Numbered from the stretch's first letter, positions 6,917 through 15,257 are shown. The stretch: DNA of 18,952 nucleotides from CAZNFR01 sp964572225 (GCA_964572225.1 CAZNFR010000070.1:1-18952); one strand, 5' to 3'. A program made the numbers and translations. Notes: generated by a model from the sequence alone, not told the origin.

Positions 6917-8527
6917 ATGAAAAAACTATTGACTTTTTCAACTGCAGTATTGCTTTTCGGCAATTTACTGGCAGGAGGCCTGGTTACAAACACTAATCAG
7001 AGTGCAGCCTGGGTACGGTTACCGGCCCGGGATGCAAGCACGGCAGCCGATGCGGTTTTCTTCAATCCGGCGGGTCTGATGCAGCTCAATAACGGTTTCC
7101 ATTTTTCCATTTCCAATCAGACAATCTTACAGAATAAAACCGTTACCAACCTGTACACCGGTCCCGGAGGTGCATTCGGACTCAATGATCCGGAGTACCT
7201 CGGCAAGGTAACAGCCCCTTTGTTCCCCTCGGTTTATGCAACCTACAAAATGGATAAGCTTGCCTTTTCCTTCGGGTTCAATCCCGTGGGTGGCGGCGGC
7301 GGAGCAGAGTTTGAAAGGGGACTTCCTTCCTTCGAGCTTTCAACTTCCGATCTGGTTCCGGCCCTGGCTCCCGATGCTACAGCCTACCGTTTGGATGCCT
7401 ATTTTGAAGGAACATCCGTATATTTCGGATATCAGGGTGGGGTTTCCTATAAGATTAACGATCTGATCTCGGTCTTCGCAGGCGTAAGATACGTAACCGG
7501 TAAAAATACCTACAACGGTTACCTCAACGATATTGAGCTGAACTACATGGGTGCCTGGACCCCGGCGCCGGATATTTTCCAGGGATTTGCCACTCAGGCC
7601 ACCGGTGCTGCCACCGGCATGCAGCCTCTGATTGACGGAGGTGCGGGACCCCTTACCTTCGCACAGGCTCAGGGTGCCAGTATCATCGACGAACAGACCC
7701 GCGCTACCCTGGAAGGCGGACTCCTGGCTTTTGGGGTTCCCCAGGATCAGATCGATGCCATGAGCCTGGCTCAGGCACAGGGTGCATATCAGCAGGCTGC
7801 CACAACCAACAGTGCCACTGCTCAGCTTTTGGCTGATAAATCGGCCGATGTGGAACAAACTGCAACCGGGTATACCCCCATTCTGGGTGTAAACCTCTCC
7901 TTCTCCGAAAGACTGAATATCGGAATAAAGTATGAATTTGCCACCGAGCTTGAGTTTACCAACGATACCAAAGAGGATATACTTACCGGATTTACCGACG
8001 AAGGAAATCCTATTACCATGTTCCCCGACGGACAAAAGTTCAATAACGACATCCCGGCCATGCTATCCCTGGGTGTGGATTACGGGATCACCGACAAGCT
8101 GAGGCTTTCCCTGGGTACCCATTACTATTTCGATAAGGCCGTGGATTACGGTAAGAAAATAGATGGCGAATATGTGGGAAATGACCAGGTTATCGATGAT
8201 AATTTTATGGAATTTGCCGGCGGACTCGAATACCGGTTAAACGATCTTTTGAGGGTGAGTGCCGGGTATCTTTATACCAAAACCGGCGTGAACGATAATT
8301 ACCAGACCGACCTGGCCTACAGTCTCACTTCCAGTACCATTGGCGGCGGACTGGGAATTTCCCTTAACGAGAATTTTATGATCAATCTCGGTGTAGGATA
8401 CACTGCCTATAAGGACGGAGAAGTAACACTTACCCACGAATTTGTGGACGGAACCCTTTTCTATCCGGTTGAGCAGTATGACAAGGACAACCTGTTCATT
8501 GCCGTCGGAGTGGATTTCAGCTTCTGA
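6917..8527 (+). CDS. OmpP1/FadL/TodX family outer-membrane transport protein
   Basis: This 536-residue outer-membrane beta-barrel is of the FadL family, which carries long-chain fatty acids or other hydrophobic compounds across the outer membrane. Residues 1-19 are a Sec signal (MKKLLTFSTAVLLFGNLLA). The mature protein begins with the hallmark block GGLVTNTNQSAAW and continues with ASTAADAVFFNPAGLMQL, the N-terminal plug region. Alternating amphipathic strands follow to the terminal aromatic residue (VDFSF), as expected for BAM-dependent insertion. Compared with E. coli FadL it is longer, because an Ala/Gln/Gly-rich insert occupies residues of about 212-315 and contains two related segments (TFAQAQGA and SLAQAQGA). 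A well-placed promoter precedes it and a strong terminator follows, so it is probably monocistronic. The ligand is unknown. Confidence 0.92.
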   Translation: MKKLLTFSTAVLLFGNLLAGGLVTNTNQSAAWVRLPARDASTAADAVFFNPAGLMQLNNGFHFSISNQTILQNKTVTNLYTGPGGAFGLNDPEYLGKVTAPLFPSVYATYKMDKLAFSFGFNPVGGGGGAEFERGLPSFELSTSDLVPALAPDATAYRLDAYFEGTSVYFGYQGGVSYKINDLISVFAGVRYVTGKNTYNGYLNDIELNYMGAWTPAPDIFQGFATQATGAATGMQPLIDGGAGPLTFAQAQGASIIDEQTRATLEGGLLAFGVPQDQIDAMSLAQAQGAYQQAATTNSATAQLLADKSADVEQTATGYTPILGVNLSFSERLNIGIKYEFATELEFTNDTKEDILTGFTDEGNPITMFPDGQKFNNDIPAMLSLGVDYGITDKLRLSLGTHYYFDKAVDYGKKIDGEYVGNDQVIDDNFMEFAGGLEYRLNDLLRVSAGYLYTKTGVNDNYQTDLAYSLTSSTIGGGLGISLNENFMINLGVGYTAYKDGEVTLTHEFVDGTLFYPVEQYDKDNLFIAVGVDFSF

Positions 8528-8550
8528 TGAATTAAGATCTTTAGTAAATG

Positions 8551-8585
8551 ACCGGGGTTCCCTAAAGGGTTCCCCGGTTTTTTTT
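8551..8585 (+). terminator. Intrinsic terminator of the FadL-type gene
   Basis: ACCGGGG (8551-8557) pairs with CCCCGGT (8572-8578). An inner CCC/GGG stem lies across a TT/TT mismatch, capped by TAAA, and a run of eight T covers 8578-8585. It is placed 24 bases after the stop codon. It also lies just beyond the stop of the convergent Omp85 gene, but the minus strand has no T run after the hairpin. Confidence 0.9.
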
Positions 8586-8590
8586 CAGAG

Positions 8591-9931
8591 TCAGAACAGG
8601 AAGTCCAATCCGATGTACAAGCCGTTGTCCCCGTCCCTCGAATCGGCCGCGATCCCATAATTTACGGAAACAATAAAGTTCTCATTAAGAGCGAAATAGA
8701 GTCCTGCTCCATAGCCCAGATGCATGGCCTCATCATCGCCCAAAAGATTGTATGCTGCCACCTCGTCGGCAAAAGCAGGGTCCGGATCCTGGAGCTCGTA
8801 TTTTCCCGTAATCCTTCCCGCATCCACAAATCCGGCAAGGGCAATATACAGGTTTTGATTGAGAACCACGGTCCTGAGGAATTTCCATCTCAATTCAACG
8901 TTTCCATAAAAGAAGTCTTCCCCAACCACCCGGTTGCGCAGTACACCACGGATGGTTTTCGCTCCCCCCAGTCCATCTCTCGTAACCCGGGGAGGGGTAT
9001 TGTAGGCAAAAGGCAGCATATAGAAAGGCATTTCGCCTCCCAGTTTGGCCTGGTAGGATAATCGGTAGGCAAAATTCACAATCTCAGGCACAACGGTGAA
9101 ATACTGCCGGTGATTTAGTACCAGACGGGCATAGCTCAGGTCTCCGTTCCCAAGGAAGGAAGGAGCAAGATGTAACTGTAGATCTGTCCAGATCCCCGAC
9201 ATGGGATTGGGTTCGTTATCGCGGGTATCGTAAACCAGTCCGAGTTTGACCATGGCCGTATTACCCCCGTCAACCTGGCCTTCCGGCAACAAACCCCAAC
9301 GAACATAATTCCCATACAGTCCACCACCGACCGGTGGAAGAAGGTCCTCCTCATCCTTTCCCTCGTTGAGGCCGGGAAGATCAACCGTATCCAGCTTCAC
9401 CCCGTAATAGGCAAATCCAGCCATCCACCGGAGTTTCTTATCGATGAGATTTCCAAGAAAATCAGCCCTGATCCTTAACAATTGCCGATCCATCCGATAA
9501 TACATCCTTGAGAGGTAATCGGGATGGCTGTCGTCTTCGAAGTCGGAATTATAATAGGACTTATACCCGTTAAATCCGTAAAAATCCAGTGACTTCTCGG
9601 TTAAATAGCTTACCTCGGCAGAGGTTCTCACCCCGGGGATCAGGTATTCTGAATCGTAGGTAAACTGATTGATCCCGCTACCCTTGGTGGTTCGTGACCA
9701 TTCCAGGTAGATTGAGTGCCGGTAACGGGGATACAGGGAGCCGTCACCATAATCGTAGAAGTTTACCACGCCCCCATACTTAAAACCGATATCCGAATCA
9801 TAGGCAATGGCCGGTACGGCCCCAAAGGACCAACCTTCCTTTTGTTTGCTTTTAACCTCATTTTCTTGGGAATAAAGAGTAAGGGCATTGAAAAGGCCCA
9901 GGAAAACAAGCAGGCCGATGGTGAGTTTCAT
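8591..9931 (-). CDS. Omp85/BamA-TamA superfamily barrel without POTRA domains
   Basis: This is a 446-residue outer-membrane protein with a Sec signal (1-22, ending in LYSQ) directly followed by a 16-strand-type surface-antigen (D15) barrel. Superfamily signatures are YDTRDNEPNPMSGIW (234-248) and the loop-6 motif GGAKTIRGV (322-330, Arg328-Gly329 matching the conserved RGF/RGY), followed by GNVELRWKF. The final residue is Phe. No room exists for a POTRA repeat: only about 15 residues separate the signal from the first strand. It is therefore not BamA or TamA proper but one of the short Omp85 proteins frequent in Bacteroidota, whose cargo is generally unknown. An acidic insert (GKDEEDLLPP, 191-200) probably forms a loop. 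It converges on the FadL-type gene. Confidence 0.87.
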   Translation of the reverse strand: MKLTIGLLVFLGLFNALTLYSQENEVKSKQKEGWSFGAVPAIAYDSDIGFKYGGVVNFYDYGDGSLYPRYRHSIYLEWSRTTKGSGINQFTYDSEYLIPGVRTSAEVSYLTEKSLDFYGFNGYKSYYNSDFEDDSHPDYLSRMYYRMDRQLLRIRADFLGNLIDKKLRWMAGFAYYGVKLDTVDLPGLNEGKDEEDLLPPVGGGLYGNYVRWGLLPEGQVDGGNTAMVKLGLVYDTRDNEPNPMSGIWTDLQLHLAPSFLGNGDLSYARLVLNHRQYFTVVPEIVNFAYRLSYQAKLGGEMPFYMLPFAYNTPPRVTRDGLGGAKTIRGVLRNRVVGEDFFYGNVELRWKFLRTVVLNQNLYIALAGFVDAGRITGKYELQDPDPAFADEVAAYNLLGDDEAMHLGYGAGLYFALNENFIVSVNYGIAADSRDGDNGLYIGLDFLF

Positions 9932-10039
9932 TCGAATAAATTTTTTTTAAAAGTTTGTATTTCAATTAGTTGTAATTTTCTTTCTGAGCTTAGTGGTATT
10001 TGTTGCCTCACTTATTGTTTACTTTTAAAGGTGTTCAGC

Positions 10040-10131
10040 GAACCTCCATGCCCTGGCTTTTTGTGATCACATGAATTATTCATGTTCTTTTGTGTATGTT
10101 CCTTTAAGTCAATTATGAAGCATGGAGGTTT
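10040..10131. repeat. Long inverted repeat with nested palindromes in a 331-base gene-free region
   Basis: The gene-free stretch 9932-10262 separates two divergent genes. Within it, AACCTCCATGC (10041-10051) and GCATGGAGGTT (10120-10130) are perfect inverted repeats 68 bases apart. Between them lie a perfect palindrome, GTGATCAC (10063-10070), and a hairpin-forming dyad, ACATGAAT/ATTCATGT with one central base (10069-10085). The dyads could be operators for the divergent genes, or the whole could be a small folded or MITE-like element. No flanking target duplication is seen. The remainder of the region is AT-rich and shows nothing else except the promoter at 10220. Confidence 0.5.
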
Positions 10132-10219
10132 CATTGTGTTAGTTTTAGGATTACGCGCCAAGATAATAATATTTTTTACGCGGAAATGCTCATTTTTTTT
10201 ACAGGATAAGAAAAAATGC

Positions 10220-10227
10220 TAAATTTG
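10220..10227 (+). promoter_or_regulatory. Predicted -7 promoter element for the YhhN/EEP/acylase operon
   Basis: TAAATTTG matches TAnnTTTG exactly and lies 35 bases before the start codon at 10263. Nineteen bases upstream is a T run (10193-10200), a weak -33 candidate. It is the first such element upstream of the three co-directional genes. Confidence 0.55.
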
Positions 10228-10262
10228 GTTGGTGGCTTATTACAGCTAACAACCCTCTATCT

Positions 10263-10964
10263 ATGAAGCAATCTACCTTTGGGTTATACTATCTCTTACT
10301 CGGAATCGTTTTCATTGTACTGGAACATCTCAATTTTTTTTATCCCTCGGTTATCAGTAAGATCCTGATCATTCCATCCCTCATCTTGTTTTACCATACC
10401 GAGGTTCGAAAAAAATACAATCCCTTTCACCGCCTGGTCCTGACAGGACTGATCTTATCTTTTACCGGCGACCTGGCTTTTTATTTCGGCAGCAACGAAA
10501 GGGATATTTTCTTTTCGGAACGTTCCTTCATTTTTATGGGTTTTTTCAGTTTCCTGATTACCCTTATTATTTATTCGATTGCATTCAACCTTGAGAAAGG
10601 GAGACATACAATTTTCAGGCAAAGGATATTTATTCTGATCATGCTACTGGGATACGGAGGATTGATCCTGTGGCTGCTTTATAACCAGATCCCCGACGAT
10701 TTGAGGACCCTGATCATTCTCTACACGGTAATCATCCATATAATGGTTGCCTCGGCCCTTAACCGGTTTGGGAAAGTAAACGGGGTAAGTTATATGCTGG
10801 TGGCCATTGGTGCCGTGTTGTTTTTATTGTCCTCCTCACTTTTGGGAATAAACCGGTTTTACGAACGGTTTGATTTTGCCCGGATAACCATAATGGCCAC
10901 CTTTATTGCTGCCCAGTACCTTATTGCCATTGGTTGTCTGAAACAGGATTTCGACCCTAAGTAA
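10263..10964 (+). CDS. YhhN/TMEM86-like integral membrane protein (putative lysoplasmalogenase family)
   Basis: This 233-residue protein has about seven or eight hydrophobic helices and few soluble loops. The pattern SKILIIPSLILFY, then HRLVLTGLILSFTGDLAFYF (a Gly-Asp in a helix), then FFSFLITLIIYSIAF matches the YhhN family. Animal TMEM86 members of that family hydrolyse the vinyl-ether bond of lysoplasmalogens; bacterial members are mostly untested. The Asp in SFTGDLAF and the second Asp in the loop FGSNERDIF are the polar residues within or near membrane segments that one would examine first. It is the first gene of a probable three-gene operon; the next gene starts 60 bases downstream. 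Family assignment is by pattern and moderately strong; activity is unproven. Confidence 0.75.
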   Translation: MKQSTFGLYYLLLGIVFIVLEHLNFFYPSVISKILIIPSLILFYHTEVRKKYNPFHRLVLTGLILSFTGDLAFYFGSNERDIFFSERSFIFMGFFSFLITLIIYSIAFNLEKGRHTIFRQRIFILIMLLGYGGLILWLLYNQIPDDLRTLIILYTVIIHIMVASALNRFGKVNGVSYMLVAIGAVLFLLSSSLLGINRFYERFDFARITIMATFIAAQYLIAIGCLKQDFDPK

Positions 10965-10975
10965 GATAAGCTATA

Positions 10976-10994
10976 GGGGCCCGGGAAAGGCCCC
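10976..10994 (+). other. GC-rich hairpin between operon genes
   Basis: GGGGCC (10976-10981) pairs with GGCCCC (10989-10994) across a 7-base loop in the 60-base gap between the YhhN-like and EEP genes. No T run follows, so it is not a normal terminator. It could attenuate, pause or stabilise the message. Confidence 0.4.
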
Positions 10995-11024
10995 GGACAT
11001 AAAACCTGTAACCCTGACTTGGAC

Positions 11025-12104
11025 ATGAAAGTAATTTTTAAAATCCTTCTGTTTTTTGTTCTGATCCTGGCACTTCTGTTTGCGGGAATTATCCTCCTGG
11101 CTACGGTCAAAAACTACACCCCGGAAGAAAAGACGATTATATATCAGGATACGACCGGAACCCCGGGGGTCCTTACCATGCAAACTTACCATGTTATGAT
11201 CTGGAATATTGGATATTGCGGACTGGATGCAGGGATGGACTTTTTTTATGACGGGGGGGAAAACGTACGGCCCGAAAAGGAGCAAAGCCTGGAAAACCTT
11301 ACCAGGGTCAGGGAATTTTTAACCTCCAACGACAGCCTGGATTTCATTCTCCTGCAGGAGGTGGATATCAACAGCCGAAGGTCTTATCATGTTAATCAGA
11401 ATCAAATTCTGGATCAGGGTCTGAAGGGGCATCTGTCGTTTACCGGGATCAACTATCAGGTACCCTACGTGCCTCTTCCCTTCAAGGAACCCATGGGAAG
11501 GGTAACATCGGGCCTCCAAAGCCTTTCGGCCCATCCGGCTGAGATCTCCGTGCGTCGAAGCTTTCCGGGAAACTATGCCTGGCCCAAAAACCTTTTTATG
11601 CTGGATCGTTGCTTCCTGGTAAACCGTTACCCTCTGCCCCAGGGGGAACTTTTAATCATTAATACCCATAATTCCGCATACGATGATGGTACTCTCAGAC
11701 TTGAGCAAATGCACTATCTGAGAGATTTCATCCTGAAGGAATATGAAAAAGGGAATTTTGTGCTTGTGGGTGGCGACTGGAACCAATGTCCTCCTGGAAT
11801 AAACACCAGCATTCCCGGATATAATTTTGACAAAGAAAGCTTTATTGAGATCCCGCACGATTTTCTTCCCGAAGGATGGACCTGGGCCTGGGATCCCCAG
11901 GTTCCCACGAACCGTAGAGTAAAAACCCCGTTTGACAAGGATCAATCGCTAACTACCATCATTGATTATTACCTGCTGTCACCCAATCTGCAGCCGGAAA
12001 GGATCAAAACGCTGGATATGCAGTTTCGTTATTCGGATCATCAGCCCGTATTGTTGAGTTTTTCCTTGCGTGAAATGGGGGTTGAAAAAATAATTGCAGA
12101 ATAA
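11025..12104 (+). CDS. Membrane-anchored endonuclease/exonuclease/phosphatase (EEP) fold enzyme
   Basis: This 359-residue protein belongs to the EEP superfamily (DNase I, AP endonuclease, inositol phosphatase and sphingomyelinase fold). Residues 5-28 form one hydrophobic helix, either an uncleaved anchor or a signal. The catalytic motifs are in order: WNIG (Asn61), LLQEVD (Glu112, metal ligand), NTH (His215), GGDWN (Asp251 and Asn253) and YSDHQP (Asp338-His339). A GLQSLS block before the middle strands and IIDYYLLS before the end are also typical. Export makes a lipid, sugar-phosphate or extracellular nucleic acid substrate more likely than DNA repair. The ATG at 11025 is preferred; a TTG two codons upstream is the only alternative. 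The acylase gene follows after 26 bases, so the two are very likely cotranscribed. Confidence 0.86.
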   Translation: MKVIFKILLFFVLILALLFAGIILLATVKNYTPEEKTIIYQDTTGTPGVLTMQTYHVMIWNIGYCGLDAGMDFFYDGGENVRPEKEQSLENLTRVREFLTSNDSLDFILLQEVDINSRRSYHVNQNQILDQGLKGHLSFTGINYQVPYVPLPFKEPMGRVTSGLQSLSAHPAEISVRRSFPGNYAWPKNLFMLDRCFLVNRYPLPQGELLIINTHNSAYDDGTLRLEQMHYLRDFILKEYEKGNFVLVGGDWNQCPPGINTSIPGYNFDKESFIEIPHDFLPEGWTWAWDPQVPTNRRVKTPFDKDQSLTTIIDYYLLSPNLQPERIKTLDMQFRYSDHQPVLLSFSLREMGVEKIIAE

Positions 12105-12130
12105 AACCTTGGTAAAATAGTAACATTGTT

Positions 12131-14566
12131 ATGAAGACAGTTAGAATCATTGTTGTAAGTTTCCTGGCATTAATAATTATGGCTGCAGTGGCCGGTGGCG
12201 TTTACATTCGCTACACTTCACGGAAAGCCCTGCCCGACTATAATGAAAAAATAGAGATAGACGGACTTGCCTCTTCGGTGCAGGTTTACCGCGACAGTAC
12301 CGCCATGCCTCATATTTACGGTAAGAATGTAAAGGATGTATACCGGGTAACCGGTTATGTTATGGCTCAGGACCGGATGTGGCAAATGGACCTTCTTCGA
12401 AGGCTTACCACCGGTAGGTTGTCTGAGGCGCTGGGAGAAGACCTGGTGAAAATCGATCAGTTGTTCAGATCCCTGCATTTCGATCGCAAATCAAAACTGA
12501 TTCTCGAACGAATGGATCCGGAAATTTTGGCTGCGCTGGAAGCTTTTGCCGACGGAGTAAACCACTACCTGTACGTGAACCGGGGAAAACTTTCGCCCGA
12601 GTTTTCCATCCTCGGCTACCAGCCCGAAGCCTGGGAGCCCGAGCATACGGTAAACCTCATCGGCTATATGTCATGGGGACTCACCATGGCATGGAGTACC
12701 GAAATAAGAATGTTCAGGTTTGAAGAAAAACTGGGGAACAATGAGCTGTTCAGAGAACTGATCCCGGACCATGCGGCAAACCCTTCAACCGTGTATCCTG
12801 AACTGGAAGGTGAACTTACCAGCCCCATGGCATTTCTTGAAGAGGTGCAGAATACCCTGAGGGATCTGGGTCTTGAGGTTTTTATGGGATCGAATAACTG
12901 GGCTGTGGCACCTTCCAAAAGCACAACAGGGGGTGCAATTCTTGCCAACGATATGCATCTGGAGATCAATCTGCCCGGTATTTGGTACCAGTTGCATAAC
13001 ACCGTTCCGGGTGAACTGGATGTGAGCGGAGTGGCGCTGCCGGGAACCCCATTTGTGATCTGCGGACACAATCAGGATGTTGCGTGGGGGATGACCAACG
13101 TTATGCTGGACGATATGGATTTCTATCTCGAAAAAATAAACCCCGGAGATTCCGGTTTGTACCGGCTCGATGGGGAATGGAAGAAACTCAGGTTCGAGGA
13201 GGAAAGGATTCCGGTGAAGGGGGGCGATACGGTAAGTGTGATTAACCGGTTTACTCATCGCGGACCTGTGATTTCAGTCTTCAGGGGGGTTGAGGACCGG
13301 GTGATAAGTATGCGTTGGATCGGTAATGAATACAGTAATGAGGTAAGATCGGTCTACCTTTTCAACCGCATGAAAAACTGGGAGGATTTCCGCGATGCGG
13401 CCTCGAGCTTTATTGCCATAAGTCAGAACATCGCCTATGCCGACAGGCAGGGGAATATCGGGATTCAAACCACCGCGGGGATACCCGTGAGGAAAGGAGA
13501 GCCCTATCTCGTTTACCCCGGCGATACAAGCCTGTATGATTGGAAAAGGATTCTCGAATTTGAGGAACTTCCCTATAGTTACAATCCTCCGTCAGGTTAT
13601 GTGGCCTCTGCCAATAACAAAACCATAGGAGATGAGTACCCCTGGTATATCAGTAACTGGTTTGATCTTCCCAACCGGTACGAGCAAATCCGGAACAGAC
13701 TGGAAGAAAAGGAAAAGCATGATGTGAGCGATTTTGAATCCATTCAGGCCGATGTTTATTCCCCCTGGGCTGAAAAACTTCTCCCCTGGATGCTCAAGGC
13801 CGCTGAAGGACAGCTTGCAGATGCCGGGGAAAAACTACAGGATGCCTATTACCAGCTGGAGAAATGGGATTACAGGATGGAACTGAAGAGTGTGCCGGCA
13901 ACTCTTTTTGAGATGCTCTTTCTGAAAATGCTCGAAGGGATATATAAAGATGAACTGGGCGATACCCTTTTTTCTGAGATTCTGGGACAGGATCTCCTGG
14001 CATCCTACCACCTGGATAAGCTAAGGCAAGGAGCGAATTCTGCCTGGATCGACGATGTGAGTACCCCGGATGTGGTTGAAGAAACCGGTGATATCGTAAT
14101 GAAGGCTTTGGAGAAAACCCTGAAGGAGCTCGAAGAAAGGATGGGACCCGAAATGGCCGGGTGGCAGTGGGGTGAATTTCATACGCTGACCCTTAAACAC
14201 CCCCTGAGCAGCGTGGATGTGCTCGACCGGGCATTCAAACTAAGCAGGGGACCTTTCCCCGTGCCGGGCAGCTATCATACGGTAAGTGCCTACTCATATC
14301 CCTTAACCGATTTTGCCAGGGTGGGATCCGGATCCTCACACCGTCATATATTTAATACTGCTGACTGGGACGATTCGAGGGTAATCATCCCCAGCGGAAT
14401 TTCCGGGATCCCCGCCAGTGAGTATTATGGCAGTCAGGCAAAAGCATTCGCCGGCTACCAGTATAAGAAGCATCTGTTCTCAAGAGATTCTGTGGAAAAA
14501 GCGGCAAGGTATGAGGCGGTTTTTTATCCGGAAGGAAAAATGCCGTCCCCGGAGGAGGAAGAATAG
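12131..14566 (+). CDS. Penicillin acylase family Ntn hydrolase (S45), membrane-anchored
   Basis: This 811-residue N-terminal nucleophile amidohydrolase hydrolyses amide bonds between an acyl group and an amine (natural substrates include N-acyl homoserine lactones and other acyl amides). A single hydrophobic helix (residues 5-27) exports it and may anchor it. The alpha region covers residues of about 45-230 (VYRDSTAMPHIYG; GYVMAQDRMWQMDLLRR). Autocatalytic cleavage should occur before Ser254 in GSNNWAV, making Ser254 the new N-terminal nucleophile. Family motifs then follow: LANDMHLEINLPGIWYQLH, PGTPFVICGHN, VAWGMTN, and SANNKTIGDEYP with Asn495-Asn496 near the expected oxyanion-hole Asn. The length is normal and no catalytic residue is missing. 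It is the last gene of the YhhN-EEP-acylase set, and its stop lies 2 bases from that of the convergent receiver gene. Confidence 0.92.
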   Translation: MKTVRIIVVSFLALIIMAAVAGGVYIRYTSRKALPDYNEKIEIDGLASSVQVYRDSTAMPHIYGKNVKDVYRVTGYVMAQDRMWQMDLLRRLTTGRLSEALGEDLVKIDQLFRSLHFDRKSKLILERMDPEILAALEAFADGVNHYLYVNRGKLSPEFSILGYQPEAWEPEHTVNLIGYMSWGLTMAWSTEIRMFRFEEKLGNNELFRELIPDHAANPSTVYPELEGELTSPMAFLEEVQNTLRDLGLEVFMGSNNWAVAPSKSTTGGAILANDMHLEINLPGIWYQLHNTVPGELDVSGVALPGTPFVICGHNQDVAWGMTNVMLDDMDFYLEKINPGDSGLYRLDGEWKKLRFEEERIPVKGGDTVSVINRFTHRGPVISVFRGVEDRVISMRWIGNEYSNEVRSVYLFNRMKNWEDFRDAASSFIAISQNIAYADRQGNIGIQTTAGIPVRKGEPYLVYPGDTSLYDWKRILEFEELPYSYNPPSGYVASANNKTIGDEYPWYISNWFDLPNRYEQIRNRLEEKEKHDVSDFESIQADVYSPWAEKLLPWMLKAAEGQLADAGEKLQDAYYQLEKWDYRMELKSVPATLFEMLFLKMLEGIYKDELGDTLFSEILGQDLLASYHLDKLRQGANSAWIDDVSTPDVVEETGDIVMKALEKTLKELEERMGPEMAGWQWGEFHTLTLKHPLSSVDVLDRAFKLSRGPFPVPGSYHTVSAYSYPLTDFARVGSGSSHRHIFNTADWDDSRVIIPSGISGIPASEYYGSQAKAFAGYQYKKHLFSRDSVEKAARYEAVFYPEGKMPSPEEEE

Positions 14567-14568
14567 GC

Positions 14569-14964
14569 TTAGTCGATATAAGGAGACAGCGTCTCGAGCA
14601 GTTTCATGGGATCAATGGGTTTGGCAAGATAACCGTCGCAGCCGGCGTTCATGCATTTTTCCCGGTCATCCACCAGAGCATAGGCTGTTTGCGCTATAAC
14701 CGGCAATTCCGGATTCATCCTTTTTATTTCAATGGTGGTGGCATACCCGTCGAGAATGGGAATCTGGATATCCATAAGAACGAGATTTAGTTCAGGATGC
14801 TCGCTCACAAGCTTAACCGCTTGTCCGCCATCGCTGGCAAACAAAAGATCGGCACCCGTTTCATCCAGGATCTCTTTTAGGTAAAACGTGCTGGATATGT
14901 CATCCTCGACAATCAGGATGGTTTTCCCCTCCCATTCATATTTGCCAAATATATCTTCGTTCAT
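14569..14964 (-). CDS. Stand-alone response-regulator receiver domain protein
   Basis: This 131-residue protein is a single CheY-like receiver domain with no output domain. The acidic pocket is Glu20-Asp21-Asp22, the phospho-acceptor is Asp65 (in LVLMDIQIPILDGY), the switch Thr is Thr93 (in IAQTAYA) and the conserved Lys is Lys115 (in LAKPID). The sequence QIPILDGYATTIEIKR and the TAYALVDDREKCMNAGCDGYLAKPI block are typical of receivers found on hybrid histidine kinases, so it may be a phosphotransfer partner or a detached receiver. A short N-terminal extension (MNEDIFGKYEWEG) precedes the fold. No histidine kinase is encoded in the window, so its partner lies elsewhere. It is complete and probably monocistronic. 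Confidence 0.92.
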   Translation of the reverse strand: MNEDIFGKYEWEGKTILIVEDDISSTFYLKEILDETGADLLFASDGGQAVKLVSEHPELNLVLMDIQIPILDGYATTIEIKRMNPELPVIAQTAYALVDDREKCMNAGCDGYLAKPIDPMKLLETLSPYID

Positions 14965-15257
14965 GCCAGACAGTGTTAGAAAAAAACCAAAAATCTAAAT
15001 TACTTGTATTAATTCATTATTTCAAAACAGAATGAGGTATTTATTTTCAATCTAAACACCTGGGTCTGATCACCGGGAATCCCCCTGAATTCAGCCGGAG
15101 GAAATGGATAATATATCTGTATCCCAATAATTTAGACACTTATATCCGTAAATGGTTGCATCTTTTTATCCATTATTCGTCAAGAAACCATAATTATTAA
15201 TATTTTTAATGCTTGTATCTAAGCCAGAGGTGGACTCAAAAACAAATCAAGTTGAAC
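14965..15257. other. Divergent intergenic region (receiver gene / polyphosphate glucokinase)
   Basis: This 293-base AT-rich region lies between divergent genes. I find no exact -7 consensus; TAATTTAG near 15127-15134 is a partial match. No convincing hairpin, RNA gene or small ORF is seen. A TTG-initiated in-frame extension of the glucokinase to 15213 was considered and not accepted. Confidence 0.4.

Noticed and set aside
7340..8035. Minus-strand open frame of 231 codons inside the FadL-type gene
   Set aside because: The sense protein is clearly a FadL family member across this stretch; the antisense product is low in structure and lacks any recognisable motif.
11019..11024. TTG start two codons before the EEP gene ATG
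   Set aside because: The ATG at 11025 directly begins the basic and hydrophobic anchor and is the stronger start; the extension adds only two residues.
15213..15257. TTG-initiated N-terminal extension of the glucokinase
   Set aside because: The 15 extra residues do not resemble the family, whereas the ATG at 15258 gives the normal length.
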